From Alkalihalobacillus sp. LMS39 (GTDB lineage: Bacteria; Bacillota; Bacilli; Bacillales; Bacillaceae_F): a DNA stretch of 64,000 nt. The notes under the pieces are model-generated. The model saw nothing but the letters and a program-made list of their open reading frames with translations, did not search any database and was not told the origin of the DNA. Of this stretch, positions 53,739-62,992 are shown piece by piece (position 1 is the stretch's first letter; the number at the start of each line of letters is the position of its first letter). The stretch is taken from assembly GCF_022812285.1 (NCBI RefSeq), contig NZ_CP093300.1, positions 4,092,001 to 4,156,000 of the forward strand, read 5' to 3'. The position numbers and the translations under genes were made by a program.

Positions 53739-54941
53739 TTATAGCGCTAATTGACTTAATAATTCCGCTTTATCCGTTCTTTCCCACGGAAGGTCAAGGT
53801 CATTTCGGCCAAAATGTCCATAAGCAGCCGTTTGTTTATAAATCGGTCTGCGTAAATTTAACATGTTAATAATACCAGCAGGACGAAGATCAAAATTATC
53901 TCTCACAAGAGAAACTAACGTATCTTCACTTACTTTGCCTGTACCAAACGTATCAATAGCAATGGATACTGGTTGTGCTACTCCAATGGCATAAGCTAAT
54001 TGGACTTCACATTTATCAGCTAATCCAGCTGCTACAATGTTCTTAGCGACATATCGTGCCGCGTATGCAGCAGAACGGTCTACTTTTGTCGGATCTTTAC
54101 CAGAGAATGCTCCCCCTCCGTGACGAGCATAGCCGCCATACGTATCAACAATAATTTTTCTACCCGTTAACCCTGCGTCACCTTGAGGTCCACCAATAAC
54201 AAAACGACCTGTTGGATTAATGAAATATTTCGTTTCCTCATCAATTAAATCCTGAGGAACGACTTTAGCAATCACGTGTTCCTTTAAGTTTCTTTGAATT
54301 TGCTCAAGTGTTACTTCAGGATGATGTTGTGTAGAAATAACGATCGTATCAATACGAATCGGTTTATTGTTTTCATCATATTCGACAGTAACTTGTACTT
54401 TTCCATCCGGACGTAAATAAGGCAAGATTTCTTCTTTTCGAACTTCCGTTAAACGACGTGCTAACTTATGTGATAAAGAAATCGGTAACGGCATTAATTC
54501 ATCGGTTTCATTGTCAGCATAACCAAACATTAACCCTTGGTCGCCCGCTCCGATTGCCTCAATTTCAGCATCTGTCATTGACCCTTCTCTTGCTTCTAAA
54601 GCTTGGTTTACACCTTGAGCAATATCAGGAGATTGCTCATCAATCGATGTTAACACTGCGCAAGTTTCAGAATCAAAGCCATACTTAGCTCTTGTGTAAC
54701 CAATGGATTTAATTGTTTCTCGAACAATTTTTGGAATGTCCACATATGTACTTGTTGTAATCTCTCCAGCAACAAGTACAAGTCCGGTTGTAACAGATGT
54801 TTCACAAGCTACACGTGCATTTGGGTCATTTGTTAAAATCGCATCTAAAATCGCATCAGAAATTTGATCACATATTTTATCTGGATGTCCTTCCGTTACT
54901 GATTCAGATGTAAACAAACGACTTCTTTTCTTTTCTTCCAT
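53739..54941 (-). CDS. metK: S-adenosylmethionine synthetase
   Basis: A 400-residue enzyme. Family signatures [12 protein letters not shown] and [16 protein letters not shown] are intact, as are [17 protein letters not shown] and [10 protein letters not shown]. It makes SAM from methionine and ATP. ATG 54941 is 10 bases after GGAGG. A SAM riboswitch upstream provides feedback control. Confidence 0.97.
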   Translation of the reverse strand: MEEKKRSRLFTSESVTEGHPDKICDQISDAILDAILTNDPNARVACETSVTTGLVLVAGEITTSTYVDIPKIVRETIKSIGYTRAKYGFDSETCAVLTSIDEQSPDIAQGVNQALEAREGSMTDAEIEAIGAGDQGLMFGYADNETDELMPLPISLSHKLARRLTEVRKEEILPYLRPDGKVQVTVEYDENNKPIRIDTIVISTQHHPEVTLEQIQRNLKEHVIAKVVPQDLIDEETKYFINPTGRFVIGGPQGDAGLTGRKIIVDTYGGYARHGGGAFSGKDPTKVDRSAAYAARYVAKNIVAAGLADKCEVQLAYAIGVAQPVSIAIDTFGTGKVSEDTLVSLVRDNFDLRPAGIINMLNLRRPIYKQTAAYGHFGRNDLDLPWERTDKAELLSQLAL

Positions 54942-55062
54942 AAAACAGTATCCTCCTTTGCACATCGAAAGTCGAAACGTCCTTCTTAGGATGCACTAAA
55001 ATTTGATACGGCACTCATTCCCACTTTTGTGAGTTTAAAAACGTGTCAGTGTATAACCATAA

Positions 55063-55269
55063 AACCCTTTTCCTATGAGGAAAAGGGTTGAAATCATCAC
55101 CTTTCGCCTCTTATCTTTCAAGGCATCATGCCTTGCAGGTTAGCACCTTTTCACAACGGAATTGATCGGTTGTGTTGGTTGCTGGGTTTCTTCGGGCCTG
55201 TCCCTCCACCTACTCGGGATAAGAGTTCCGTTCGCGACATATCATATCGTAGTTAATGAAAGATGTCAA
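55063..55269 (-). promoter_or_regulatory. SAM-I riboswitch (S-box) with promoter and terminator
   Basis: Promoter TTGACA (55269-55264), 17-bp spacer, TATGAT (55246-55241). Aptamer from CTCTTATCCCGAG (near 55225) through GGTGGAGGGAC, GAAACCCAGCAACC, GGTGCTAACCTGC to the closing GATAAGAG (55115-55108). Intrinsic terminator AACCCTTTTCC / GGAAAAGGGTT at 55089-55063. SAM binding should end transcription before metK. Confidence 0.95.
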
Positions 55270-55308
55270 CCTTTACCGATTGACATCTTCATAAACATAC
55301 CACTTTTA

Positions 55309-55617
55309 TTAATACGGTGTGTCGAAATCATTTCTTCTTTTTTGCTCTTCTTCTTGACGAATCTCTTCTCTAATTCTCATTCGTAACAGCTCATCTTGGT
55401 TATCTCTTGGCTTCACTTGACTATAAACACCACTAGCTGTTAACCCGATGACGAGTGCGACTAATACTTCATTTCCCCATTCACGAGGTATAAACCATAG
55501 TATCGAAGAAATACCAACTGCAAGTAATGCACGATATTTCTTATCAATGGAAAATGCGTTACCAATTACAGTAACTAATGCAGCAACAACAGCAGCGACT
55601 GTTGCTAAATCCAACAT
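55309..55617 (-). CDS. Small membrane protein of unknown function
   Basis: About 102 residues: two or three hydrophobic segments (LATVAAVVAALVTVIGNAF, LLAVGISSILWFI, VALVIGLTASGVY) followed by a charged tail rich in Arg and Glu (about residues 72-102). The shape recalls phage holins, but no lysis gene is nearby. ATG 55617 follows GGAAGG. Transcribed divergently from pckA. Confidence 0.65.
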   Translation of the reverse strand: MLDLATVAAVVAALVTVIGNAFSIDKKYRALLAVGISSILWFIPREWGNEVLVALVIGLTASGVYSQVKPRDNQDELLRMRIREEIRQEEEQKRRNDFDTPY

Positions 55618-55741
55618 TGTCACACCTTCCATTTAATCCCCTCCTTCATCACTATCCTATGCATCATCTCCTCATTTAGGAACTTTATCTTCATTTTTCT
55701 TAGTGTCATGCACATTTAGTAAGAAAACCAATAATATAGTA

Positions 55742-55769
55742 TGGACTATTAATTTTAATGTGTTATACT
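55742..55769 (+). promoter_or_regulatory. Likely promoter of pckA
   Basis: TGGACT, 16-bp spacer, TATACT, about 37 bp before the start codon. Confidence 0.5.
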
Positions 55770-55805
55770 ATTTACAAATTCAAACTCTTTTTGGGGGGTT
55801 CTTGT

Positions 55806-57368
55806 ATGATTCAATCTGCCGTAAAAACAAATGAACGATTTAAAAACGCCTTATATGATTTACCAATCTCTGCATTGGTTGAAAAAGCTCTTTTTCGAAA
55901 TGAAGGTTCGTTAACTTCAACAGGTGCCCTCCGTGTGGATACTGGTAAATACACTGGACGTTCACCAAAAGATAAATTTATTGTGACCGAAACTGAAACG
56001 AAAGATCATATTGAATGGGGCTCTGTGAACCAGCCAATGGAGAAAGAAACATTTCAGGCTTTGCTTGAAAAAGTAATGAACCATCTAAACAAACAAGAAG
56101 AAATTTTTGTATCAACTGGATATGCTGGGGCCGATTCTAAGTATCAACTTCCTATCTCTGTGATTACTGAATTTGCATGGCATAATTTATTTGCTCGTCA
56201 GCTTTTTATTCGCCAATCTGCAAACCCGAAAGCGAATCAACCATTTACTGTAGTCTGTGCACCGACATTTAAAGCGTCTCCCTCAGTTGACGGCACAAAT
56301 TCTGAAGCCTTCATTATAATATCTTTTGAAGAAAAAATTGTTTTAATCGGTGGGACTGAATATGCTGGAGAAATGAAAAAGTCAATTTTTTCTGTTATGA
56401 ATTATATTCTCCCGAAACAACATGTTTTATCAATGCACTGTTCAGCCAATGTTGGTACAGAAGGAGACGTCGCTTTATTTTTCGGATTATCTGGGACTGG
56501 GAAAACGACATTATCAGCAGATCCAACACGACAGTTAATCGGGGATGACGAACATGGATGGTCTGCGAATGGCGTATTTAACATTGAAGGTGGCTGTTAT
56601 GCAAAATGTAGCAATTTATCCTATGAAAAAGAACCACAGATTTGGAATGCGATTCGGTTCGGTTCCGTTTTAGAAAATGTTATCGTCCATCCGAGGACAG
56701 GGGAACCTGACTATGATGATACGTCCTTAACGGAAAATACAAGAGCGGCCTACCCACTCGAGTCTATTCCAAATGCTCTCGTTCCGAGTATTGCGGGGCA
56801 TCCGACAACTATCATTTTCTTAACTGCTGATGCTTTTGGGGTATTACCGCCGATTAGTAAACTAACGAAAGAACAAGCAATGTACCATTTCTTATCTGGA
56901 TATACGAGTAAGCTTGCGGGGACAGAAAGAGGAGTCACTTCACCTGAAGCAACATTCTCGACTTGCTTTGGAGCACCATTTTTACCTTTACCGGCAAAGG
57001 AATACGCTGAAATGTTAGGGAAGAAAATTGCAGAGCATGATGTTCAAGTTTTCCTTGTTAACACAGGCTGGACTGGCGGACCTTATGGTACAGGAGAAAG
57101 AATTCGCTTACAATATACGCGAGCAATGATTCAAGCTGCCCTACACGGGGATTTCAAATCAACAGAAACAATAACAGATCCTTATTTCCACCTTCATGTT
57201 CCTACTCATTGTCCAGGAGTACCAGATGACATATTACAACCAATGTCGACATGGAATGATAAAGAAGCGTATCATAAAAAGGCAAAAGAACTAACGTATA
57301 AGTTTAAAGAAAACTTTAACAAGTTTAACGAAGTGAGTGAATCAATTAAAAAAGCAGGACCACAATAA
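55806..57368 (+). CDS. pckA: Phosphoenolpyruvate carboxykinase (ATP)
   Basis: A 520-residue gluconeogenic enzyme turning oxaloacetate into phosphoenolpyruvate. The phosphate loop [13 protein letters not shown], metal motif [18 protein letters not shown] near the N-terminus, and [15 protein letters not shown] are intact. ATG 55806 is seven bases after GGGGGG; upstream codons are leader. Located next to metK as in B. subtilis. Confidence 0.97.
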   Translation: MIQSAVKTNERFKNALYDLPISALVEKALFRNEGSLTSTGALRVDTGKYTGRSPKDKFIVTETETKDHIEWGSVNQPMEKETFQALLEKVMNHLNKQEEIFVSTGYAGADSKYQLPISVITEFAWHNLFARQLFIRQSANPKANQPFTVVCAPTFKASPSVDGTNSEAFIIISFEEKIVLIGGTEYAGEMKKSIFSVMNYILPKQHVLSMHCSANVGTEGDVALFFGLSGTGKTTLSADPTRQLIGDDEHGWSANGVFNIEGGCYAKCSNLSYEKEPQIWNAIRFGSVLENVIVHPRTGEPDYDDTSLTENTRAAYPLESIPNALVPSIAGHPTTIIFLTADAFGVLPPISKLTKEQAMYHFLSGYTSKLAGTERGVTSPEATFSTCFGAPFLPLPAKEYAEMLGKKIAEHDVQVFLVNTGWTGGPYGTGERIRLQYTRAMIQAALHGDFKSTETITDPYFHLHVPTHCPGVPDDILQPMSTWNDKEAYHKKAKELTYKFKENFNKFNEVSESIKKAGPQ

Positions 57369-57550
57369 AGAAAAACGCGGGAGCGTCTTTTCGTTTCAAG
57401 CGAAGTGCGGAGCCCTGCCCGCTTTTAAAAGTGAACCCCAAGTGCTTTTCTTGGGGTGAAACGCGCAGGTGCGCAGCCTTCGCTCTCCTTGAATAAGCTT
57501 TCAAAGCTTCACTGCTACACCAAAATTTTTATACTTTCTTATCTTTTAAG
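57366..57550 (+). repeat. Convergent-gap repeat, full length (copy f)
   Basis: Begins at the pckA stop codon (AAAGAAAAACGCGGGAGCG) and contains every block of the full repeat: GCGAAGTGCGGAGCCC, CCCCAAG/CTTGGGG, GCGCAGGTGCGC, CCTTCGCT, CTTTCAAAGCTTCACTGC. It abuts the next terminator. Confidence 0.9.
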
Positions 57551-57554
57551 AAAA

Positions 57555-57590
57555 ACTGAGTGAGGAAACCCACCTCACTCAGTCCTTTTT
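57555..57590. terminator. Bidirectional terminator
   Basis: ACTGAGTGAGG / CCTCACTCAGT with a 7-nt loop and T-rich flanks on both strands. Confidence 0.85.
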
Positions 57591-57749
57591 TTCCTGCAAA
57601 TCTGAAAACCTGTACTCTACTCCATGTACCCCTTTATCATACTCAGGATACATTTCTCCCCCACAAGTTTCACAGGAAAGCATTGGTGGTGTCATCGGAT
57701 TGCCACCATCCATTAAATCAAAAGGTATCTTTCCCTTTTCATGACACAC
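57579..57749 (-). CDS. Small zinc-ribbon-like protein, probably 5'-truncated
   Basis: A 56-residue frame reading VCHEKGKIPFDLMDGGNP, then PPMLSCETCGGEMYPEYDKG and VHGVEYRFSDLQEKKD. CETC plus the VCHEK cysteine suggest a zinc ribbon whose first CxxC is half lost: in-frame sequence directly upstream hits a stop, and no good ribosome site precedes the GTG. An AGAAG-type repeat lies immediately upstream, which may have disrupted the original start. Similar short proteins occur in Bacillaceae; function unknown. Confidence 0.55.
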   Translation of the reverse strand: MCHEKGKIPFDLMDGGNPMTPPMLSCETCGGEMYPEYDKGVHGVEYRFSDLQEKKD

Positions 57750-57765
57750 TAATCAAACATAGCTG

Positions 57766-57938
57766 ATAGAAGCCTTCTATTGGACACTTCTCTCCAGGGG
57801 ACCCATCCCATTTGTATGAAGGACACTTTCGCTTCGTTTTCTCCTTGTTTTGTCCTTCACCACTGTATTAATAACAACGGCTATATTTGCATGTAAAGAA
57901 GTTTGACGTGTTCGTTTCATAATAATTATAAAAAGCTT
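57766..57938. repeat. AGAAG-TATTGGAC repeat and empty spacer
   Basis: AGAAGCCTTCTATTGGACAC at 57771-57790 matches the repeats at 53595-53672. The bases from there to 57938 contain short echoes (GAAGGACACTTTCG, TGTCCTTCACC) but no gene that I can support. Confidence 0.5.
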
Positions 57939-58047
57939 AAGAAAAACGCGGGAGCGTCTTTTCTTTCAAGCGAAGTGCGGAGCCTTCGCTCTTCTTGAAA
58001 TAGCTTTCAAAACTTCACTGCTATACCAAAATTTTTATCTTTTAAAA
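57939..58047 (+). repeat. Convergent-gap repeat, internally deleted (copy g)
   Basis: Starts AACGCGGGAGCGTC; the centre is collapsed to GCGAAGTGCGGAGCCTTCGCT, as if GCGGAGCC and GCGCAGCC of the full copy had recombined. It ends CTTTCAAAACTTCACTGC beside the ytmA terminator. Confidence 0.85.
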
Positions 58048-58048
58048 A

Positions 58049-58086
58049 AGACACTAAAAAGGTGGCTGTTTCCACTTTTAGTGTCT
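58049..58086 (-). terminator. Terminator of ytmA
   Basis: AAGACACTAAAAGTGG / CCACCTTTTTAGTGTCTT stem, T-rich on the minus strand; overlaps the gene's last codons. Confidence 0.8.
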
Positions 58087-58872
58087 TCTTTCTATAGTCG
58101 GTTGTTGTTTCATCCAACTTCCAATATCTCGTATTAACTTTCGATTATCCGGTTCGGGGAAATAATGAGTAAATAAAGGGAAATACCACGTTTCCACTTG
58201 TTTTCTTTTCTCTGTTAATGCTTGTTCCAATCGGTATGCATGCTCTACAGACACATGCTCATCAAGAACACCATGGATGATACAAACAGGTGCCTTTATC
58301 TTTTCTATCGTCAATAACGGTGTTCGCCAGTCATAACGTTCAGGATATTTCGTTGGTGTTCCAATGACACGCTTCATCATTTTACGTAAATCGACTCTTT
58401 CTTCATACGTTAACCTCATATCTGTCACACCATTCCAACAAACAACTGAGACTGTATCGCGTAAAGCCATGGCAGTGAACAATGCCATGACCCCCCCTCT
58501 TGAAAATCCGATAATATGAAGCCCATTTGTTCTTTCATGTTCAAGAAGAAGGTGGCCACCGTTAATGGCGTCATTGCGGTCATACCCTGCAAAATCCTCT
58601 TGTCCTTCTCCCCCTAAATTCCCACGGTAAAAAGGAGCAAAAACAATAAAACCTAAAGACGCATATTGAATCATTCTTGCTTTCCGTACCATACCGACCC
58701 GTTTAATTCCTCCACGCAAATATAAAAGGCCTGGAAGCACCTCATTTGTCTGCGGTTCAACCAGGTATCCTTTCACTTGTAAACCATCACTTCTGTACGT
58801 AACAATAAACAAATCAATGTCTGCATGAGGAGATGGGATTCTTTGCTTTTGTATGATCGTCCCGTCCTTCAC
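58078..58872 (-). CDS. ytmA: Alpha/beta hydrolase of the prolyl-oligopeptidase type, YtmA
   Basis: A 264-residue esterase/peptidase-like protein: nucleophile elbow GFSRGGVMAL, late Asp in IIHGVLDEHV and His in LFTHYFPEP. It resembles B. subtilis YtmA. The start is a GTG at 58872 whose last bases form the ytkD stop (GTGA), after AAAGGA; the longer in-frame start lies deep inside ytkD. Substrate unknown. Confidence 0.87.
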   Translation of the reverse strand: MKDGTIIQKQRIPSPHADIDLFIVTYRSDGLQVKGYLVEPQTNEVLPGLLYLRGGIKRVGMVRKARMIQYASLGFIVFAPFYRGNLGGEGQEDFAGYDRNDAINGGHLLLEHERTNGLHIIGFSRGGVMALFTAMALRDTVSVVCWNGVTDMRLTYEERVDLRKMMKRVIGTPTKYPERYDWRTPLLTIEKIKAPVCIIHGVLDEHVSVEHAYRLEQALTEKRKQVETWYFPLFTHYFPEPDNRKLIRDIGSWMKQQPTIERRH

Positions 58873-59351
58873 GATAACTCTTCCTTTACTAACAGAGCGA
58901 TTTTCTCTTTCGTTTTTTGCCACACCATATCTTTCATAATGAAGCTAAAATCTTCCTGTTCTTTTATATTTTCTGGAATTTTATTAAGCAAGATAGGTCC
59001 GTTCGTTTCATAATACGTATCTTTTTTTTCAAGCGAGTTGATCGTGGCAAAATAAATGGACTTTATAATCGTCCTTGCTTTTTCAGATACCGTATATTGT
59101 CCAACGTATTGGATTGACTTTATTCGCGCTCCCGTTTCTTCCCATACTTCTCGGATCGCCGCTTCTTTCGGTTGTTCCCCTTTTTCTATTTTACCACCTG
59201 GAAACTCTAACCCTCTAATCGCATGATTTGTTAAAAGCCATTGATTGTTATAGCGACAAATGACCCAAACATGTCCGGGTTTTTTTGCCACGGATTCCGA
59301 ATTAAAGGTTAATGTTACAATGTGGTTATGCTCATCATAAAATTGGTCCAT
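58869..59351 (-). CDS. ytkD: Nudix nucleoside triphosphate hydrolase YtkD
   Basis: A 160-residue Nudix protein with the box GGKIEKGEQPKEAAIREVWEETG (G at start, REVWEE core). In B. subtilis YtkD hydrolyses oxidised and normal nucleoside triphosphates (MutT-like) and RNA 5' phosphates in vitro. AGGA precedes the ATG. Translationally coupled to ytmA by a 4-nt overlap. Confidence 0.9.
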   Translation of the reverse strand: MDQFYDEHNHIVTLTFNSESVAKKPGHVWVICRYNNQWLLTNHAIRGLEFPGGKIEKGEQPKEAAIREVWEETGARIKSIQYVGQYTVSEKARTIIKSIYFATINSLEKKDTYYETNGPILLNKIPENIKEQEDFSFIMKDMVWQKTKEKIALLVKEELS

Positions 59352-59414
59352 TCTTTATCCTACACCCTTAATTTGCTTTTCTTTTATTTTAGCACCCCAA
59401 CTGAAAATGTCTAT

Positions 59415-60611
59415 TTATTCCCCTTCTTTAGGTTTAATCGCAAACAGTGCAATCATAACCGCAATTAAACATACAATGGTATTTGAGATAAATAATAAGG
59501 CATGGGACGCCTTCATTAATAAAGCAAATACAGGCGGTCCTAAGGCAACTCCTAAAAACCTCATACTGCTATAAATAGACGTGATAGTTCCTCTTTGTGC
59601 TTTTTTAATTCCCTCTGTAACGAGTGCATCAAGGCTTGGTAAAGCAATTCCAATGCCAATACCACTCGCAAATAATGCTGTAAGTAATATATATATATCC
59701 TTTGAAAATGAAATAGAGAAAACAGATATCGTTAATAAGCTCAATCCGAAAACTGTCATCCATTTCATCCTTGTTTTTTCTTCCCCAATGCCTTTACCTG
59801 TCATATAAGATGATAAACAAAGCGCGGCAAGTGGGATTGCTAAAATAATCCCTTTCTTAATTCCATCAATTCCATGCTCATCTTCAAGCATCGTGGATAA
59901 ATAAAAGAGCACCCCAAAAATAACAAACATACAAATACATCCAATAATAAAAATGGCGTATAACCAACGACCTTCATTTTTAAAAATCTTTTTAATTGAA
60001 TGCAAAAATTCTTTAAATGCAACAGGCTTCTTTTTGACCTTTGGTGTTTTGACAAGAAAAATCATCATGACTAACGAAATAAGGCAAAAAACAGGAAAGG
60101 CAAAAAAAGGCATATACCATATTATCGTTGCTAATGCCGCACCTAAAACCGGACTAAGTACTTTCCCAAACGTATTTGATGTTTCAACAACACCTAAACC
60201 TCTACTCACATCACTTTCTTTTTGAAAAACATCCCCTACTAACGGAAGAACAATTGGAAAGGCTCCAGCTGCTCCTACCCCTTGTAAGAAACGACCAACA
60301 ATGATTAAAAAATATGGGGATTCCGCTTGCCACGAAGCAACCCCCGCAATTAAGCCACCAATTCCGGCAATAATAAGACTGGGAAGGATAATAGCTTTTC
60401 GTCCAAACCGGTCAGAGAGATATCCAGCAATTGGAATTAAAATAATCGCTACAACGGAATACACAGTAATAATCATACTAACTTGTAGCGATGAAATGTT
60501 TAATTCTTTTTCAATTGCAGGTAACACTGGAATTAACATTGAATTACCGAGCGTCATAACTAATGGAATTGAAGCAATAGAGATTAAATCCCATGTTTTT
60601 TTCTCTTCCAT
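59415..60611 (-). CDS. Major facilitator superfamily exporter (DHA1-like)
   Basis: A 398-residue protein with twelve predicted membrane segments. Motif A is GYLSDRFGRKAII after segment 2; motif C-like GRFLQGVGAAGAFPIVLPLVGD lies in segments 4-5. These point to a drug:proton antiporter. ATG 60611 follows GAGGG. A GTG overlaps the preceding codon and could also serve. No regulator is adjacent. Confidence 0.87.
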   Translation of the reverse strand: MEEKKTWDLISIASIPLVMTLGNSMLIPVLPAIEKELNISSLQVSMIITVYSVVAIILIPIAGYLSDRFGRKAIILPSLIIAGIGGLIAGVASWQAESPYFLIIVGRFLQGVGAAGAFPIVLPLVGDVFQKESDVSRGLGVVETSNTFGKVLSPVLGAALATIIWYMPFFAFPVFCLISLVMMIFLVKTPKVKKKPVAFKEFLHSIKKIFKNEGRWLYAIFIIGCICMFVIFGVLFYLSTMLEDEHGIDGIKKGIILAIPLAALCLSSYMTGKGIGEEKTRMKWMTVFGLSLLTISVFSISFSKDIYILLTALFASGIGIGIALPSLDALVTEGIKKAQRGTITSIYSSMRFLGVALGPPVFALLMKASHALLFISNTIVCLIAVMIALFAIKPKEGE

Positions 60612-60700
60612 CACGATTCCCTCACTTTCATGTAACAATCTTAGTATAGATAATCCCAAGGTTTCTATACGATTGAGATACCATCCAGTAAAGGAAAAGG

Positions 60701-60735
60701 ATGGTTGCATCGGCCTTTTAAACCGATGCAACCAT
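60701..60735 (-). terminator. Terminator of the YwpF-like gene
   Basis: ATGGTTGCATCGG / CCGATGCAACCAT is a perfect 13-bp stem with a 9-nt loop and a CCTTTTCC tail on the minus strand. Confidence 0.75.
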
Positions 60736-60749
60736 TCCTTCATTAAAAC

Positions 60750-61235
60750 TTATTGAGTTGCTCTTGTTATTTTCCCTTGAGACTGAACTTGTTTATATAT
60801 ATTATCTACGATGCGCTGCATCGCTTCTCCACGTTCACCTTTTCTTTTTTTGAATTCATTTAATAGATCGGTTCCAGAAATTCCTTCTTCCACAATACCT
60901 TGAAGTATTAATTCAATAATTTCATCTCGGTTTATCGCCATATGTCCTTCAAATAAAAAGCTCTTTTTCGTCGATAATGTTGTTATTTTTTTTACATCCA
61001 CGACCATCGTCGCAGGATAATTATTTTTACTCGTAATGACAACTTCGATAAGAAGGGTTTGTCCTTCCACTGGAGAAAAGTCTTCTGTCTCTTCAAACAC
61101 GGCATCAACAAGCCACTTTTTGCCACCGTCTTCCACATCAATGATAAGACCATTTTCAATTGGAATATTTTTTTGGGTGACACCGTTTTCGTGGCCTTCA
61201 AATACACGTAATGAAAAAAGCCTGTACGTTTTCAC
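60750..61235 (-). CDS. YwpF-like family protein
   Basis: A 161-residue soluble protein similar to B. subtilis YwpF: KTYRLFSLRVFEGHENG, WLVDAVFEET, LIEVVITSKNNYPA and the late ILQGIVEEGISGTDLLNEFKKR. Function is unknown. GTG 61235 lies eight bases after AGGAGG; ATG 61241 is too close to that site. Transcribed alone. Confidence 0.75.
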   Translation of the reverse strand: MKTYRLFSLRVFEGHENGVTQKNIPIENGLIIDVEDGGKKWLVDAVFEETEDFSPVEGQTLLIEVVITSKNNYPATMVVDVKKITTLSTKKSFLFEGHMAINRDEIIELILQGIVEEGISGTDLLNEFKKRKGERGEAMQRIVDNIYKQVQSQGKITRATQ

Positions 61236-61294
61236 ACACATCGCCTCCTATCTATCTCTCCATTAGCTTTCCCTTTTTTTATTCACTTTACCAT

Positions 61295-61441
61295 TTATGA
61301 ACTTTTCATCCGCTTATACATATCTTCTAGCCGGCGTTCATGGATCCAATGAACAAATTCTTTTTCTTTTTCAGTTAGGTCACGATGTAATTTACTTTGG
61401 AACTCGACTAATAATTCTTCGATAAAATGACTATTTGTCAT
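61295..61441 (-). CDS. Small helical protein, 48 residues
   Basis: A short frame on the minus strand: MTNSHFIEELLVEFQSKL, then HRDLTEKEKEFVHWIHERR and LEDMYKRMKSS. Composition is strongly helical and amphipathic, as in many small Bacillaceae proteins. The ribosome site is poor (GGAG about 13 bases upstream). No known family recognised. It occupies the gap between patB and the YwpF-like gene, on their strand. Confidence 0.6.
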   Translation of the reverse strand: MTNSHFIEELLVEFQSKLHRDLTEKEKEFVHWIHERRLEDMYKRMKSS

Positions 61442-61512
61442 GGCAACTTTCAACTCCATCTTTTTCCTTACTTATATACAATTAGATACAAGAGCTTATT
61501 ATCCTTTGTTTT

Positions 61513-62685
61513 CTAGAACTTTTCGTCGTAAGCTTTTTTCAATCGTTCTAATCCTTCGACTAACGTTTGCTTTGGACAAGCAATGTTCACCCTCTCAAAG
61601 GCTTCTCCTTCTTTTCCAAATACGATACCATGACTTAATGCAAGTTTCCCACTATCACGTAACCATTTTTTCCTCTCCATAGAAGATAACTGCAAGTCTG
61701 TACAATCTAACCACAATAAATACGTTCCTTCTGGTTCAACGACTTTTATTTTTGGCATGAATTCTTGTATATATTGCTTAACAGTGGCAACATTATTTTC
61801 AAGGTATTGAAGCAACTCTTCTAACCAAGACTCCCCGTATCGATAGGCTGCTTCCATAGCTACTGAACTAAAATTATTCGTCATGTTTAAAAATTCATTT
61901 CCTAACTGTTGTTCTAACTTCCGTTTATATGATTGATTTTTAATAACTACATAAGAAGCTTGAATTCCTGCTAAATTAAAAGTTTTACTCGGAGCTAAAC
62001 ATGTAAATGTTCGGTTTGCCATTTCCTCGGATAATGTCGCAATCGATGTATGAGTGTGACCAGAGAAAATTAAATCCGCATGTATTTCATCAGCAATAAT
62101 AAGCAAATTATACTTGATACATAGCTCAGCAAGCCGAGTCAATTCTTCTTTCGACCACACTCTACCTACTGGATTGTGAGGACTGCATAATATTATCATT
62201 TTTGTTTGGTCATCAATGATCGATTCTAAATGGTCCAAGTCCATTTTATAATGCTGTCCATCATATACAAGTGGGTTTTCAACTAATTGTCGATCACCGT
62301 TCGTAACGACTTTAAAAAATGGATAGTATACAGGAGGTTGAATAATAACTTTATCCTTTGGCTTTGTAAAAGCTTGGATGATTTGATAAATGGCTGGAAC
62401 AACTCCTGAAGTGTATACAATTTCATTTTGGTCAACTGGAAATGAGTAGCGTCTGGACAGCCAATTTATAATCGCGTCATCTAGTGAAGCTGGTTTATGA
62501 GGATATCCAAATATGCCATGATCTACTCTTTTTTTGAGCGCCTCAAGAACAGCTTCTGGCGCTTTAAAATCCATATCTGCAACCCAGAATGGCAATAATC
62601 CTTCTCCACCATATAATTTATCAACACCGTCCCATTTCATGGATTCGGTTCCCACACGGTTTACTATTTTATCAAAATCACCCAT
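61513..62685 (-). CDS. patB: C-S lyase / aminotransferase of the PatB/MalY family
   Basis: A 390-residue PLP enzyme. PLP Lys in APSKTFNLAG, LCSPHNPVGRVW, IADEIHADLIF (Asp binding PLP) and the N-terminal LPFWVADMDFKAPE are all typical. Homologues act as cystathionine beta-lyases and release thiols from cysteine conjugates. It follows a 64-residue small gene at 16 nt, so is probably co-transcribed. Confidence 0.92.
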   Translation of the reverse strand: MGDFDKIVNRVGTESMKWDGVDKLYGGEGLLPFWVADMDFKAPEAVLEALKKRVDHGIFGYPHKPASLDDAIINWLSRRYSFPVDQNEIVYTSGVVPAIYQIIQAFTKPKDKVIIQPPVYYPFFKVVTNGDRQLVENPLVYDGQHYKMDLDHLESIIDDQTKMIILCSPHNPVGRVWSKEELTRLAELCIKYNLLIIADEIHADLIFSGHTHTSIATLSEEMANRTFTCLAPSKTFNLAGIQASYVVIKNQSYKRKLEQQLGNEFLNMTNNFSSVAMEAAYRYGESWLEELLQYLENNVATVKQYIQEFMPKIKVVEPEGTYLLWLDCTDLQLSSMERKKWLRDSGKLALSHGIVFGKEGEAFERVNIACPKQTLVEGLERLKKAYDEKF

Positions 62686-62701
62686 TGTTTCACCATCCTT
62701 T

Positions 62702-62896
62702 TTATTGTTCCGAAGATTTTATGTAAGAATAACGAACAGACCCACCCTTTTGCGCTTGTCCAACAAATTGTTCTCTATCTTCTTGCTCAACTAACACAGC
62801 ACGAAAAGGTAAAAAATGCTCTTTTGTAATATGGACTTCAGGTAATTCACCGTTTCGAAGTTGGTTTAATAGTGCTTGTGCCTCTTGCTCATTCAC
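62702..62896 (-). CDS. Small protein of unknown function, 64 residues
   Basis: Begins NEQEAQALLNQLRNGEL and contains PEVHITKEHFLPFRAVLVEQ, ending basic. Start GTG 62896 after GGTGGG. No domain recognised. It lies 16 nt upstream of patB on the same strand. Confidence 0.7.
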   Translation of the reverse strand: MNEQEAQALLNQLRNGELPEVHITKEHFLPFRAVLVEQEDREQFVGQAQKGGSVRYSYIKSSEQ

Positions 62897-62958
62897 TGTT
62901 TTCCCACCTTCCCTTTTTCTTCTACTATACCTTTTTTTTCATAATATGACAGTAATTT

Positions 62959-62986
62959 CGCTCATGAAAATCTATTTTCATGAGCG
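62959..62986. terminator. Hairpin after the 48-residue gene
   Basis: CGCTCATGAAAAT / ATTTTCATGAGCG is a perfect 13-bp stem with a 2-nt gap. T-rich sequence follows only on the plus strand. Confidence 0.6.
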
Positions 62987-62992
62987 AATCTT

